From assembly GCA_020055645.1 (NCBI GenBank), contig CM034550.1, positions 9,233,501 to 9,297,500 on the forward strand: 64,000 nt of DNA. Reading direction: 5' to 3'. Position numbers and translations under genes: made by a program. Position 1 is the stretch's first letter. Every line of letters starts with the position of its first letter. This DNA comes from Tomocerus qinae (taxonomy: Eukaryota; Arthropoda; Collembola; Entomobryomorpha; Tomoceridae). Below the pieces are notes generated by a model. The model had not been told where the DNA came from. It was given only the letters and a program-made list of their open reading frames with translations, and did not search any database. Below are positions 50,401-63,949 of the stretch, piece by piece.

Positions 50401-53400
50401 CACAAGGAATGATATTTGTCAAAGGCTGTAACTAAGAGGATTGAAAGGAGGAAATGATAGAAATAAATGCGGACTCATCTAATTTTGTAGAAACTTTGTG
50501 TTAAGCACCTAAAATGGGGAAACTTTGTGTCTACAAGCGATGAGAGTGGTCACATCACAATCAAGGGCATTAAGATCATATCATATCGCATTACAAAACA
50601 TGAGTTGGATCTAGGCATAGTCCCCAAGCCAAATCATTCGAATAATTGGTTAGAGAAAAGAGTATATAGTAATATGGTGCAGTACAAGTGTAAATTGAGT
50701 GAGAGAAAGGGGAGGGGGTTAAGGGAGTTTTGAACTAGTTCAGACCTTGGGTCTTGTAAGAATCAGAATTTATAAATGAACATGTCTCTAGCGTAATATA
50801 GTTATAGATTCTTCTATCCAACATTATCACGTAGTATATGAAGCATAGTAATAATAACACAATGCATGGCAGCGTAAGAAGAGAATAAAGTCGACTAAAT
50901 GTAAAAGATGAGGTGCTTTGCAACTAACTTGGTCGTTAGGATTGAGCCCGGAGCACGCCATGTATGTGCTGGCGACAGTCTTGATTTTCTCAATGCTTGA
51001 AAATCGCTTTTCATCCAGCAGTTCATCAAAGTCAACTGAAAAACGAAAATTCAGCCAATGTTAAGTCATTCTCTGAAATTACTATTGCAACTGTAATTTA
51101 TTTTCTAGTTATGGGGCAAGTCTTTGCTAGCGACAATTCACACGCTAACACTTGCAACTTATTACAGCAGAATAAAAAAGTGTTCCTTCATATAATGGGA
51201 GAAAGGCATTTTACAATGGAGATTTTAATAGTGCTCATTAAAACAAACTGGAATTTCATACTTTCTAGACTTACTGTAGTTGTTCCCTACTCAAAATCGA
51301 TACTAAATACGTAGCAATTTATCCAAAGATGCAAAGTATCATTTGAAGACTTAAAACTTTCCTGTTTTCCTTTTCCATCGTAATCTCTTAGGGTTAAGGT
51401 CATAATTTACAAAACTTTCCTCATTTCAATTTAAGCCTCTAATAAATTATCTTGCTGCAATGTCATAATAGTTAAAAAGTTACCCATTTGAAGTACGACG
51501 CTAATGAAAACTGAACTTACCAACGATTTCATTAAGAAGTCGAATACATTCGATTCCTTTATTGACATCTTCAGAGTAAAAGTCTATGAATTTCGGGATG
51601 CTGGCGAACATAACGCCAACCTTATCCCAAGCTTGAGAGTATAGTTCCTATAATAGAATTCAAATAAATATCTGTCAGTTTCCTTGTAATGAAAAATGAA
51701 TTCAACCGTTCAAAAGTAAGAGATAAGAACAAAGACTTGACTTTCTAAAATATATTGGTGATATCAAACATCGGAATTCATGTAATGATGCAAATTGTTT
51801 TCACCAGACCGCAAATAACAACTGATTTACCAAGAGAGGGATAATATTATAAGGTATAATATATTCTTATACTAGCATTATAAAATACCAGCTTATAAGC
51901 TCAACTTTTATTCTCCAGTTCCCTTCAGCTCAGCCGAAAATGCCAATGCCATTTTTGTTCATTCAACAGAAAACCAATAAGAAGGAGTACCAACACTAAT
52001 ACAAAAAAGACGACAAATTACTAGAATGAGCTCTTCTGTGATGCTAGTCATGATGCTACTACACAAGAAAACGAGTAATCATCATCGAATACTAATAATA
52101 CGATTGATGCTCTATATACACTATACACATAGTTACCTATACACAAGATAGTAAACAATGGATCTCATTTCCTGTTCACTGAACTGGAATACCAATGGGA
52201 ACAGTAATATGTCTTTTTGTAATTATGTCTACCCTGATATCTCTAAGCTAAAATACTTCCATCTGATGAGTTCTTCAACTTCTTTTTACTCTGATGAAAC
52301 ACCCAAATTACTTGCAACAGTTATTCACAAAAAACATTCCCTGCCTTATGGCATAAAAAATTCAATCACATTTTTGTTGCTATATTTAAACACACACAAC
52401 TTAAATTTTGAGGAAAAAGTATTACTACCTTATTATGGTTTATAACAGATGATGTAGTCCAATCTTTCATGTCTATTGTATTAGTAGTTATCCCAAAAAT
52501 GTTATGCAATTTAATATCATAAAATCGTGTGGACAAATTTTGAAAATTTTCTGCGCAATTCTGCAAAAAGATTAGATTATTCCTTCCATCAACCCAAAAT
52601 ACTAATTACTACTAGAAGCCATATTGCAGCTTGTTTTTCATCAGATAAATAGTAGTCACAAGTTTCCCTAATGAGACCACTTTATCTGTTTCCTATTCTT
52701 GGTAACTGTCATAAGATTAGAAAGCAGTGAATCTGACGTCAAAAGCTTTTCCTTTTGACTCACTGCCTGCTGCAGTGCTAAGAGTACAGAATTAGATTAG
52801 TTCGTATTACAATAGTAACATTATTATTACATGTTATACTCATTATGTTTGAGTTCAAATGCTATTTATAAGTTAGACGTTATTTTATTTGTGTACGCGT
52901 GCAGTTAATGGTAAGCGTATCTTTTGAAGTAACTGAGCTGTCTGTGGGGACGGTGGATTATGCTATTTATTTGAACCAATTGACTGCAAATAACTTTGGG
53001 GTAGAATTGTAAAGCGATGAATTAAAATGCGTTCAGTCTTATGAACTCAGAGTGCAATGCTTTTTGACTAAGTCAAGTGTAGGATTTCTTGTGATGCAAA
53101 TCCATACGGTAAAAAGAGAAATCCTTTCACGTCTATCACTTTGTGCTGCAGAAAGCATTGGTTGAGGTTGAGATGGAAGCATTGAAATATGAAAAAGTAG
53201 TTTGCATCACTAGTTTTATTGCATTATACAATCACGCTTTGATACTCAAACATAAAAGCCCTCTGAGACGCTTCTACACAATAAATGCTCCCTTCTATAA
53301 GGGAAGAAAGTGGAAAAAGTGAAAAGCTCAAGTACTTTTTGCATATAATGTAACAGAGGATAAAACTAGGTACCTATAACATAATATTATAACAACTGAG

Positions 53401-56400
53401 CTACATAGTAGAGTAGTCGAAACGTTTTACTAGTAGAATGTCTGATCTTACGCTATGCAGCTGCCCATTTCAAATAATAACAAGATGTAGAGTTTGCCTA
53501 TTCATGCAATCATGCGAACCAATTTACGTCAAAAAAATTTCTAAATTGGTGCATTGGATCAAATCAGAGAATCCAAAGAAATTACTCTGTAGTATAATGA
53601 TACCAGTGGATAAGGATAGGAATCTATTGCAATAAGATACTTATGTATATCTGCTGGAGACGAAAAAAGGTTTCCTTTATAAATAAGCTTCAGGTTGTGA
53701 AAAGATATCTGAAGAGAGTTGACTTACATCCATTCGTCGCTCTTCACACATCAGAAAATGCTGAGCCACGTGGTCGGGTAAAATGTTCCTTAGCAGCTGA
53801 GAATTGTATACTCGACTTTCATTCATTCCGGCTAGTTCTTTTTCTGCTTCTTTCTTCCACAAAAAATCCAACCGAGAAGTGACCTCAACGAGGCGGGAAT
53901 GATGGACAACCACGTACACAAACAGAAGGATCAACATCAACAGTTGGAATCTCTGAGGGATCTCTCCACTATAATCAAATTGACAGAATTTTTAAAATTA
54001 ATTTTCCACATTTTCGAAAATCATCTAACTTTCATAACCTATTAATTAAGTTATACTCAATAATCCACTTGGCCATAAAAATATTGTGAATCACGAACGT
54101 GGTACACAAGTACATACAATTATTATGTGCGAAAGATACAAAAATTTTTGTTATTGAGAGTAAAGTGAGTATTGAAATGCTTATTGGTGAAACTTGATAA
54201 AAGTGGAGTAATAAATTACCTTTGTGGTCGTTCAGAGCCTGTATCTCCGAAAAGGTTTGGGTATCCGACGAAAATGAGAAGAATATAGAGCACAGACAAA
54301 ACTAGTAAAATGGTGGCTTTGACCAAAAAGTATAACTTGAGAAAAGCAGCTAAGGAGACCATACACAAAATCCAAGAGTACACAACATAATGCGCAGTGT
54401 CGGGACACCATGAAGTACTGATGACAGTATTATAAGTATCATTTGGGTTAGTATCGCTATCGAAGACATGTCTACTGTAAGCAGAAGTTGTTGAATCCAT
54501 AGTACTGGTAAAATGCGCACTATTTTCGACACTTGGCACATAAGTTTGAGAATCTGTTGTACTTTGACGATCATAGTAAGAAGGAGCACTACGGGATGAA
54601 GAAGACCAGGAATGGTCATAATCCGTAGTTTTACTTGTGGTGTAATAATTGGTATTTACATTAGGAGGGGACCCAGCACCATAGCCAATGTGTGCCCTTC
54701 GATTTCTCTTCTTAATGTTTGCGTTAGAGCTAGTACTGGATGTCTCTTTTAAATTGGTTTCACTAGATTCACTGAAAGGTGAGGCCGCACTTAAAATCGT
54801 GGATGTGAACATAATACCCTCGGACAGAAACTTTTTCTTAGGCAATCTTTCTCGATTTCTTGAATTCACTGGAGAAAGAGAAGATTCCACAGATTCACTT
54901 TCATAGGAGCTACTACTGCTGCTACTACCACTACTACTACTACTACTAGCCGTAGTATCACTATACAAAGATTCAGAGTCAGATTCTGAGTCACTGTCCG
55001 ATTCTCGAAAAGCGTCTTCAGTGCTTAAACCTGACGTTCGCTCATGTTGATTCCCACTACGTTGGAGATTAGTGAATTGCAAAGAGCTTTTAGTAATTTG
55101 ATTTGTTAGCTGAGTCTTTTTTCTTATCGTATTTCTAGTTTGAGCATCTCTCGTCCATTTTTTTCGAATTGGCAACGGAGACGAAGGAAGACTATGTGGA
55201 TAATGGATTTCTCCTATCAAATCACGTGATGATGACTTTTCCAATCCTTTGTACTCATTGGAATTGGAGTCTTGTGGAGAAACATTAGCATTTTCATTTG
55301 TGATGTCCTGGTAAATAGGAAAACTGTGCGTAGTGTCAATGTCACTAGGATTGATTGAGCTAGGTTTATTGTCCCATTTGATATTCCGTCCTTTCATCAC
55401 TTGTTGTCTTTGAAAAGCGTTCAAAGGCGTCCGTCTCGTCCCTCCACCACCCACGGGAAAGTCTTTGAAATCCGCATCTCCACCGCGAACATCATCTTCT
55501 CCAAGGTTGTTATTATTTCCAGGACTTTTCAGTTCTTGTGCGACTATATTAAGAGGATAAGGTGTTTGAGTAGCGTTATAACTCGTTCTATCTGTACCAG
55601 GACTTTCATTTTGTTTAGCGGAAAGAGTCTCATTTGAATTTAGAGAAAGCATCAGCGAGAGGGAGAGCGATAGGGACTCATTTGCATTCCTCCATTCATT
55701 TTCATTTTCATCATTTCCATACTTTTCCTGACTAATAAACTCATTCTCACGAGAAGAAGTAGGAGGATAGTAGCTACTAGATGTATTACGGTTAGTGTGA
55801 ATGTGACTAGCAGCTTTGGATGCGGAAATGCCAGGAGAAAATGCACTAGCACTAATGTTATTAATAGTACGAGTAGTAGTAGAATGAAAAAATAAAGAAG
55901 TTTCTGTACTGCGTGGAAAAAAAGTTCCAGGACTAGTTGTACTTACTATACTAGTAGTAGTGCCAATCTCAACAGTCTTAAAGGCTGTTGTTAGAGCATT
56001 AGTATTAGTATCTGTCGTAAGAGTGGAGAAATTACTAGTGGTAGTGGGTGCAGTGGCATTGCTAATTCCAACGGAAGAAGTAGGCGAAGGCATGTATGAA
56101 TAAGGGGAAGAAGAAGAATGCAAAGGCGACAGAGTAGAATTCTCAAGCTGAAGCGGACGAGGAAACTCTCGCGGACTGCCGGCCAAAAGTGAAGTTATAA
56201 TAATCCAAAAGAGTGGAATCAATAAGTTTTTACCCGGCTCTTCCACTCCCCCTTTTCCTGCAGAGGAAGAAGATAAAGACCCGTCTTCCAATATATTATT
56301 TGTCCCGAATTCCCGAACAAGACTGTCGGGAACACTGTTACTGTACGGAATTCGTAGTCCAGGGGACTTCTCTGGCAAGATTGCAGTGTTGGAGAAAATC

Positions 56401-59400
56401 AACTGGAAATAATAGGAAAATCCACACTTAGATCTTTAATGGCTTGAGGATTACCGACTTTAGAATAATACATTATGGTAGTCACTACCACCTCACTTAT
56501 GTATGCATTACCGGATTCTCTTTCACTCCTACTTTCAAGCATTTACTAATTACACTTGCATTGTGATAGAGTCGACTCTCTCTCTGACTCTTTATGTATT
56601 TATTACTCCGCACCACCACGGAACCATACCAATAGTTTCCACTGGGGGCCAACCAATACATATTGAGAGAGATAGAAAGCGCACGGGAATGCTAAATGAA
56701 TTAAATGCTTATCATCATCACTCCGACTGCGAGCTCAGCTCTGAATTACTATCTCCAACCTCACTGCATTGTACTTGAACAGTCGAAACTCGAATGTCAT
56801 TTCCGTTCCAACAGGAATTTCGGTTGTTGAACTTTGTGCTCCTTTCTTTGAGATTCAATCCGATAATTAGTTGCTTAGAAATTTCCCTTGTCAGCTGCTG
56901 TTTATAGCATAACGTACTCTTGACTCCCAAAATTAAGTTAAAATAACCTCCGTTAGCCATGCATGGAAAGGCAACTACACTTTTTTAGTGCACTTAAGCA
57001 CAGCTTTGATTAAATACGAACTAGATAAGGTGTAGCTACTTAGGATATTACAATTTTCTCTAAACATATACCTTTTCCCCACTCGAGAAAGCGGAAATTT
57101 AAACGAGGAAGGAGGCAGATAGCACAGAGTAGATATGTCAGTGAAAGCAAATGGGAATTGTGCTGATTCCTCTTTTATTATAACTTTCCTTTCCCTTCCT
57201 CAAAATTCACTGGGTAAAACCCAAAAACTTTCACCACATCACAACTTTCCCTACTGAATATCTACCTAATTCTATTCTATTACGGAGTGTGTGTGGCTCA
57301 GTCACTGCATGCCTATAATTGCCTTTCCTACTTTCCTTTACCCGGTACACAGCCCGCCACAAGTCTCGCCGTGGCACGTCATGTATTAACAATACATTCT
57401 CAGTAGTACATACTATAAGAATGCACAAACTTTCCCTGTATCATTTGCACCGCCCAACAATAACTTAATAGCACAGCGGTTGACTTCTTTCATGCAGCAA
57501 ATACCAAAGTGAACGCGCACACACCTTGTCCACTCTGAAATTCGCAATTTCTTTCATTCCTCTTTAGTAACTGAGCTAAATATAAAAGAACTACCAAAAT
57601 TTAAATAATTTCAACTGTAACTACTTTCATTTCTAGACGAGTATATCTTTATACTTAACATACAGTGATTTCTGCTTTAGACAGCAACAGCAGAAGAGAA
57701 AGTAGAGCCGAAAGTTTCTATCTAGCTTTTCATATTTCATATATTCCCTTACAAGGAAAACGACATAGGAAATAATAGTTACATGCAACAATTTTTAGAA
57801 TAATAAAATAAAATAGATCTACAGTCACAACTGATGCTAAATTCTAGTCGAATTCAGGAAGATTGAATAAAGATTGAAAAAAACAATCGAAAGTAAATTA
57901 TAGGAAACAAAATTACAAACATCATTATAGAACATTGTAAGGTTTATTTGAAATATTTGATCAAAGTGTATTTGACTAACCGAGCAACGAAAGTTCAAGA
58001 GATTTTAATTCATTTTTTACTTGGGAAATTAACATTATATTAGTGTAAGTAATATGTGTGTAATAGCTATACTTTTAGGGGCATACATAGATAATATACA
58101 GCCTAAAGGTTGTATTTATGAGTTATGGAGGGAGAAATGTAATTTTCTTGATTGTCAAGCGATTGATAGATGTGAAGGGAAATTAAGAAGGAGTCGGTAA
58201 AGAATGACTTACTATATTTAATCCCGTTGAAATTGCTAGAGTGCCGATGATAAAAACGACGAAAATGCTGCGATCCTTCCGGCAACTACTAAAAGCCGAG
58301 GAGAAGTCAACTAATTTTGTTGGTAGAGATGGGAACTCATTAGCCATTACGAGGACCAAGCAGCAGCAGAGAATAAAGGAGGCGACCGACAGAGATGTTA
58401 TCGTTATAGCCATCCTAAAAAAAATTTCGACACAATTTCTAATTATTAATCATTTTTTATGGGTAAATACATACAATACATAGCTATAGACTAGTATAGA
58501 AGTTTTGTTGTTTTTTTCAATTGTGCACTAGTACACTGTATTAATTTTTAAGGCCAGGGCTAAGCTTATCTAAGTTCCAAAGGATGCGAGGACACGATGT
58601 TCCGATGATTTCTAATAGAAAAGAGCTAAACTTAACAGGATCAACTACACTGAACTACAATTACATATAAAGTTGTACTCATAATATATAAATATTACTA
58701 GAGATAACAAAAAGTCTTGGAGCGACTACCTACTTAGGTTAGACAACAAAGGATGGGACACAAGTAAGGTAATACCATTTGTATTACTTGACGCGTCTTG
58801 GCTCTTTTATAGCATAAAAACTTTTTGTTACAAAGAATTAATGTTTTGGCCAACTCCCACGAGTTGTAAACTACAGTTGTGAGTACACCCACTCGCTTTA
58901 CTTTTATTCTTCCTTATTCCTACTATAACTATTATCCAGTGCTTGCAGTCAGTCTCATATTGCAGGCACACTGGCATCTCATGCCAAATAAAATCTAAAA
59001 TTTCTTTTCACGTCTCCCTTCTGCACATCGAAACGACTCTCTCCCGCTCGCACAATATTTTTCTCAATGCATACATGAATTTCTTGCAATGCAGTTTTGA
59101 AAAACAATTTTGGGTAAACACATTTCTTTGTGATCATTTTTTAAAGCAAACTATAGATTTTTGAACTAAAATATTACTTAGATGTATTTTAATTCGGAAT
59201 TTTTCTATAAACACTAAAAGCAAACTAGAGAAAAATATCCTAAAGAAACTTACGGTGGGATCATCACAGCAAGACTTGCAGCAACAAACAACCAGATGAC
59301 AAAGACGCACAACACGTTCGATTTAAAGGTATCTTCTTTAAGTTGACAGAACTAAAAAGAAATTACAAGCTTAGGTGAGAAAATATTAAAATTATAGTAA

Positions 59401-62400
59401 TCTGAAATATTATTTGGTTTATTGTCTCATTTATTTGCTAAGCATTGAAAAAGTTGAAACTTCAGAATAAGTTACTACTATAGTACTAATCAGATGAACT
59501 TCTCCATGTGAATAATCAAAATATAATTTAAGAGCCACTTTTCAACAAAATTAATAAAAATAGATGTGTATTTGCCATAGTACGCAATGTTAAGGTATCA
59601 GAATAAGCCCGTGTCTTCTTAAGATGCAAAATGACCTACACGAGGATTGTAGCACCATGCTGCTCGAGTTGACTAAATGAATAGTGTGCAACGGTGGTAA
59701 AATGAATATGGCATATTTGTCATGCTGTCAAAAACTTACGTCAGATTCTAAAACTTCTTCCTTGAAAGTGAGTCGAATGGGTTTGATAAATTGCTCTTGC
59801 ATACGTCGATTCGAGTCCATTTCAATACAGTGGTCCATTAAATAGTCCATTTCGTCCATTTCATTATTCCAGATGATGGAACGACTGGAGTGTCCATCAT
59901 AATCTGAAGATCCGGTGGTCTCATTGCAATTAACTGAATTACGATCCAAGTCACAACTCTGTAAGATAAAATACATCACATGTTAGTTTAAATTACACGA
60001 AATTCGTGTATGTAGTGGTTTATTCATAGTGTCATGATCGTCCTAGTGCCAGATAACTCAATTCTGACTGAATTTATGATTATGTACATAATTTCAAACA
60101 AATTCTAGCCTGTTAAAAAGATTTTCTGCACATGAAATGTTTATAAACACGAAACTATAGCTAAAAATGGAAAGATGAAGTAAATATACCTAGTCTATAG
60201 TTCCCCAAATAGCAATTCAATTTCATTGTCATGCTTAACAGCAAATAAACTGGTAGTACACACACTCATACTTATCGCATCACTTTGTCATGATCATAAA
60301 ATCCCTACATACAATATCTCAAGTACATTTATATTCTATATAGTATGTAAAGTAATATCATGTCATACACCCACAATTTGCATTAGGTATCAATTTGTTG
60401 TGAACCATCTCTTTTCTATCTGGTTTCTATCCCTTTTCACTTTCTTACATTTATCTTTCCCATTAAGATCTCTCCCTATAATCATCATCAATCTCATCCA
60501 AATTGTCTTTCTTGATTTTCATACATGACAAGTCTGGGACACGCCAGTAGTGAAAAGATCTCTACTTCTATGCATTAGCTTCGATGTATTTCTCATTTAT
60601 CTAAATGAAGGAGGACAGTGCTTATTCACCATTAAATTCCACATCCTCCCTCTGACGTTCTGATAAGTTAAGAACGTATATTTATTGCTATACATTTCTT
60701 AATAGCAAATGAGCTAGGAGGAAATTATTGTAGGAACACTAACATTATATGCCCAAATGCCTAAGTAGCAAAAATTATTATCAGTACAGTAAATATAGGT
60801 ACATAGTAATGTGAATGAGGAGACCAAGACCAATTCAGGAAGTGACACTTCATTTCCGGCTGTCAACGAGAAAAAAACTTTCACCATAGGCACATATAGG
60901 GTATTTAGACTATAAAAAATGTAAGTTATTACTCTTAGTGTATATTGTATTATATATTTTACAATTTTACGCATCTGCGATACTTTGGGGAGTCAATCAA
61001 TAGAACTTCGTCCTCGGTAATACACACTTTGGCAATTACTTTCTCCAAAATGTTCCTGGTATGTATAAAATGCATTGGCTCAATACTGAGTTCGAGAGTT
61101 TGGGAGTTAGTTTAGTGCTAATGTTGTCTAGAAATGAAGAAATACATTTAGTTTGCAATAGATTCCCAGTTTTACAGATTTAATGCTAGGAAGGAGACAT
61201 AGTATACTGTATAATAATACATGTTATAGTGATAGAATCCAAAATTCCCTGTCTGCCATACCATTCCACTGGAGGAGCGAAGGTCATGAAAACTTTGGTG
61301 ATATACACTGCATGTTACGAACAAAGAATACTTGAATGTTTTCCTCTCTATCATAAAGCTGTCAAGGAAAAGTAGAAGAGTCGTAAACTCCCATCTACTA
61401 GTATACTAAAGTAGATAGATAGCAGTCTTTTTCGTGCTTATCGTTAGTTCCTCCTGTTCTATGCCACAGTTTTCTAATAGTAACTACTGCCAATCTAAAA
61501 CTTAAAGCGTGTTACACATTATACATGGAGGATTACTAAAATAGCAAATACTCTCTAGAAGCAATTGCAAGGGAAATAAAAAAATAAATTTCAAGTTCAC
61601 GACGATAGATAATGCATAAAACAACTCAAAACTTACGCCGAATTCCAGACAAAGTTACGAACCGAACAGTTTCACTAGTCTACAATTCAGATCACAAATT
61701 CCTAAATTTCCCGACGAATTCCAATATTCTGCTGATAAACAAACTCGTGTTTTGCTTATTACAAATCCATTTTTTGGTAATATAACAGATTAACCTTGAT
61801 TAGTCTGACGAATGAGTAATAAATCATGAAATGGCAATTGCACTTAATAAACTTGACTTCATACATCTAATATTTGATTTACTACCTAAAAAGTTTGGTT
61901 TTGCTACTGAATGAATAAAAGTTGCTGTTGTTATTGAAAGGATAAGGAAGTCAAGAGTGTAGAATTGGGCAAGGCTAGTCAAAAGTGCACAATGGGTATC
62001 AAAAATAACTGATTGCACTTACACAGAATGAGAATGAGTAAAAGAGAGCAAGAAATGAAAGTAGCTTGAGAAGTGTGAGCTAATCTAATGTAATATGTAA
62101 TGCAGTGTACCAGGCGCCGAAAAATGATTATGAAAGAGTGCCATTGGCCTGCACCATGACCTCCCATAAATTAACATGTCATCCGATACTGCTTGCATTC
62201 CTTCCCTAAGATGACCATGTTCCCCGATCAAACTGCAATAACAGCAATACCATAAATTATCGTAATTTTTACAATACTTTTTCCAAACAAATAATACTTA
62301 ATTCTTAGGAAATGGACTGGCTTACTTGCAGAATATAACTTACTTTTGGATCAGTTACTAATAGTATATTTTATACAGATATTTATCTCCTAGATAATTA

Positions 62401-63949
62401 AAAAACATGAGTATCAAATGTTTAGGCGAATCGATTGATTTTTAATGAATACTGAAAGCTAAAAATGTACTAAAAATCCAGCCACTAGATTATCGTTGAA
62501 TTCGATAATATCCTTCCTAATGGTACATAGATTTAGATTTTTACGGTTAATATAGTGCATATAGTAAAATTCAAAAGTATATTAGACAGATAAACCAACT
62601 GTGTTGAATGTGCCCCAAGTTGTTACCAAACCACCCTGAGTAGACGATGCAACCTTATGTTAACAATCATAGAGTACAAAGAACAAAATAAATAATACTT
62701 TAGAGAAAAATATGGCTCATAAAACCGGACGAAATTAGTTAATGAACCAGGGGTGGCATCACGTATCTTTTCAAATAAGCCGCTTAGATATAATCCAAAG
62801 TTAACCCGAGTTTAACCGTAAATATAACCTCATTCTGTAGCAAAAAGTAATATGGCTCAACTTTGGTTCAAACTAAACCATGGTTTAACTTTTTTAACCA
62901 CAATAGTTTGATCCCCATGGCTACTCCTACATGTGGATGGGTCAAATTACTAACGTGGTTTGCAGATTTAAAAATGTAGTTTATATGAGTCTTCAAGTAT
63001 ACTTCCAAAATAAAAGTGTCCATGACTACCTACGCTGAGATTTGGACTTGGACTATAAAGTATGAGAAAATACAATGCAAAATAACATTATTATCAGACT
63101 TAATCCACCTGTGAGGCTGGATTAACTTTTTTGGCTCAATTCGTGGTTTGAACTAGACGTTTAAAGTTACAGAATATGCGTATTCGCTAATTTAGGTCAA
63201 AGTGACGATGACTTAACTTCTTCTCATCTTTTGTTGTCTCAGCCATTTTATTTCCGGTTATAGAATATGTTTAAGTCTGGATTAGAAGATAACCCGATTA
63301 TTTCTGGCTTAACGAAGTTACGTAATGCCACCCCAGAAGTCAAGTTACAGGTACTCCTTAGGTATACTATGTTGATAAGAGTTATGTCACGAATTAACGT
63401 CTTATAGAGATGCCGCATAATTATGATGATTAGCTAGGACTCAAAAGAGGTTTAATGCTTGGGTCATATTCTATAAAAACAAGCTTAGAAATATTGATCT
63501 ATTCAATAATTTAAAGGGTTTTTGCAACTGTCAGTAATAAATTAGCATATTGATCGGAGTGAAAGGATTTCTATTCTAAACGGACATGGAAAAAGCCATA
63601 AATATAAGGATATAATATTTGAATGAAGTGCACATACATTAGTATTGTTAAGATTGTCCTCGTTTTTAGAAAGATCGATTTGGCTCTGATTCTGACTTCT
63701 GTTTTGACCATGACCGCTATTCTTCTGTCCAGAACCGCCACCACTGCCATTGCTATTATTGCTATTATGTTCAGCTGTGATGCTTGTGAGAGCTGATGCG
63801 AGAAGTCCAGCACTGAGGATGATACTCGGACTGCGTATATTAGTACAGTTGCCACATGAAGCATTTCCTGGAGCTCCCCGACCTTTCTCTCTTCTTCTCG
63901 GACGCAGAGGCTCATCTCGTTTGATCAGGAACGTTTCCACTTTGTGCTC
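44405..63949 (-). CDS. Adenylyl cyclase, ADCY1/ADCY8 (rutabaga-type) group, 3' part
   Basis: Eleven exons in the window, all phases consistent (1332 residues): 63949..63638, 59958..59740, 59351..59254, 58414..58213, 56402..54220, 53968..53728, 51647..51521, 51035..50929, 47476..47353, 45307..45162, 44644..44405. The 5' part (first membrane cluster and C1a) lies beyond 64000. Exon 1 here starts with the C1a end VETFLIK, then a low-complexity Asn/Gly/Gln C1b. M7 is [16 protein letters not shown], close to vertebrate type 1. The big exon holds the oversized M9-M10 loop, M10 and M11; M12 is [15 protein letters not shown]. The C2 domain keeps [19 protein letters not shown] (Asp, Asn, Arg of the active site) and the VKGKG lysine. 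The C-terminal [12 protein letters not shown] resembles types 1/8. It makes cAMP at the plasma membrane; Ca2+/calmodulin control is inferred from group membership. Additional small exons cannot be excluded. Confidence 0.96.
45308..47352. other. Adenylyl cyclase intron, 2.0 kb
   Basis: Contains three 20-bp units at 45793-45852. No nested gene seen. Confidence 0.7.
45793..45852. repeat. Three-copy 20-bp minisatellite
   Basis: Units 45793-45812, 45813-45832 and 45833-45852 follow the pattern (A/G)(C/T)T(G/A)GTCTAAGTTCGTCTAA with two or three differences each. Confidence 0.8.
47477..50928. other. Adenylyl cyclase intron, 3.5 kb
   Basis: AT-rich. An imperfect inverted pair of CTTGACTTG/CAAGTC motifs lies near 48880-48905. 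No nested gene or RNA gene recognised. Confidence 0.6.
51648..53727. other. Adenylyl cyclase intron, 2.1 kb
   Basis: Nothing recognised besides short open frames. Confidence 0.6.
56403..58212. other. Adenylyl cyclase intron, 1.8 kb
   Basis: Separates the exon with M8-M9 from the giant-loop exon. Less AT-rich patches at 56560-56760 and 57230-57540. No gene recognised. Confidence 0.6.
59959..63637. other. Adenylyl cyclase intron within C1b, 3.7 kb
   Basis: Contains the 585-bp inverted-repeat element at 62750-63334. A further C1b exon could be hidden here, because this linker is poorly conserved; the two flanking exons join in phase 0 without one. Confidence 0.55.
62750..63334. mobile_element. 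Non-autonomous DNA transposon with 20-bp inverted ends
   Basis: Left end GGGGTGGCATCACGTATCTT (62750-62769) and right end the reverse complement of GGGGTGGCATTACGTAACTT (63315-63334), two mismatches in 20. The interior (585 bp in all) contains repeated GGTTTAACT/AACCATGGTTTAAC-like motifs and no transposase. I could not find a clear target-site duplication, so the superfamily is undecided. Confidence 0.72.

Noticed and set aside
55401..55637. Plus-strand frame opposite the giant-loop exon
   Set aside because: Antisense shadow of the Ser/Thr-rich cyclase exon.
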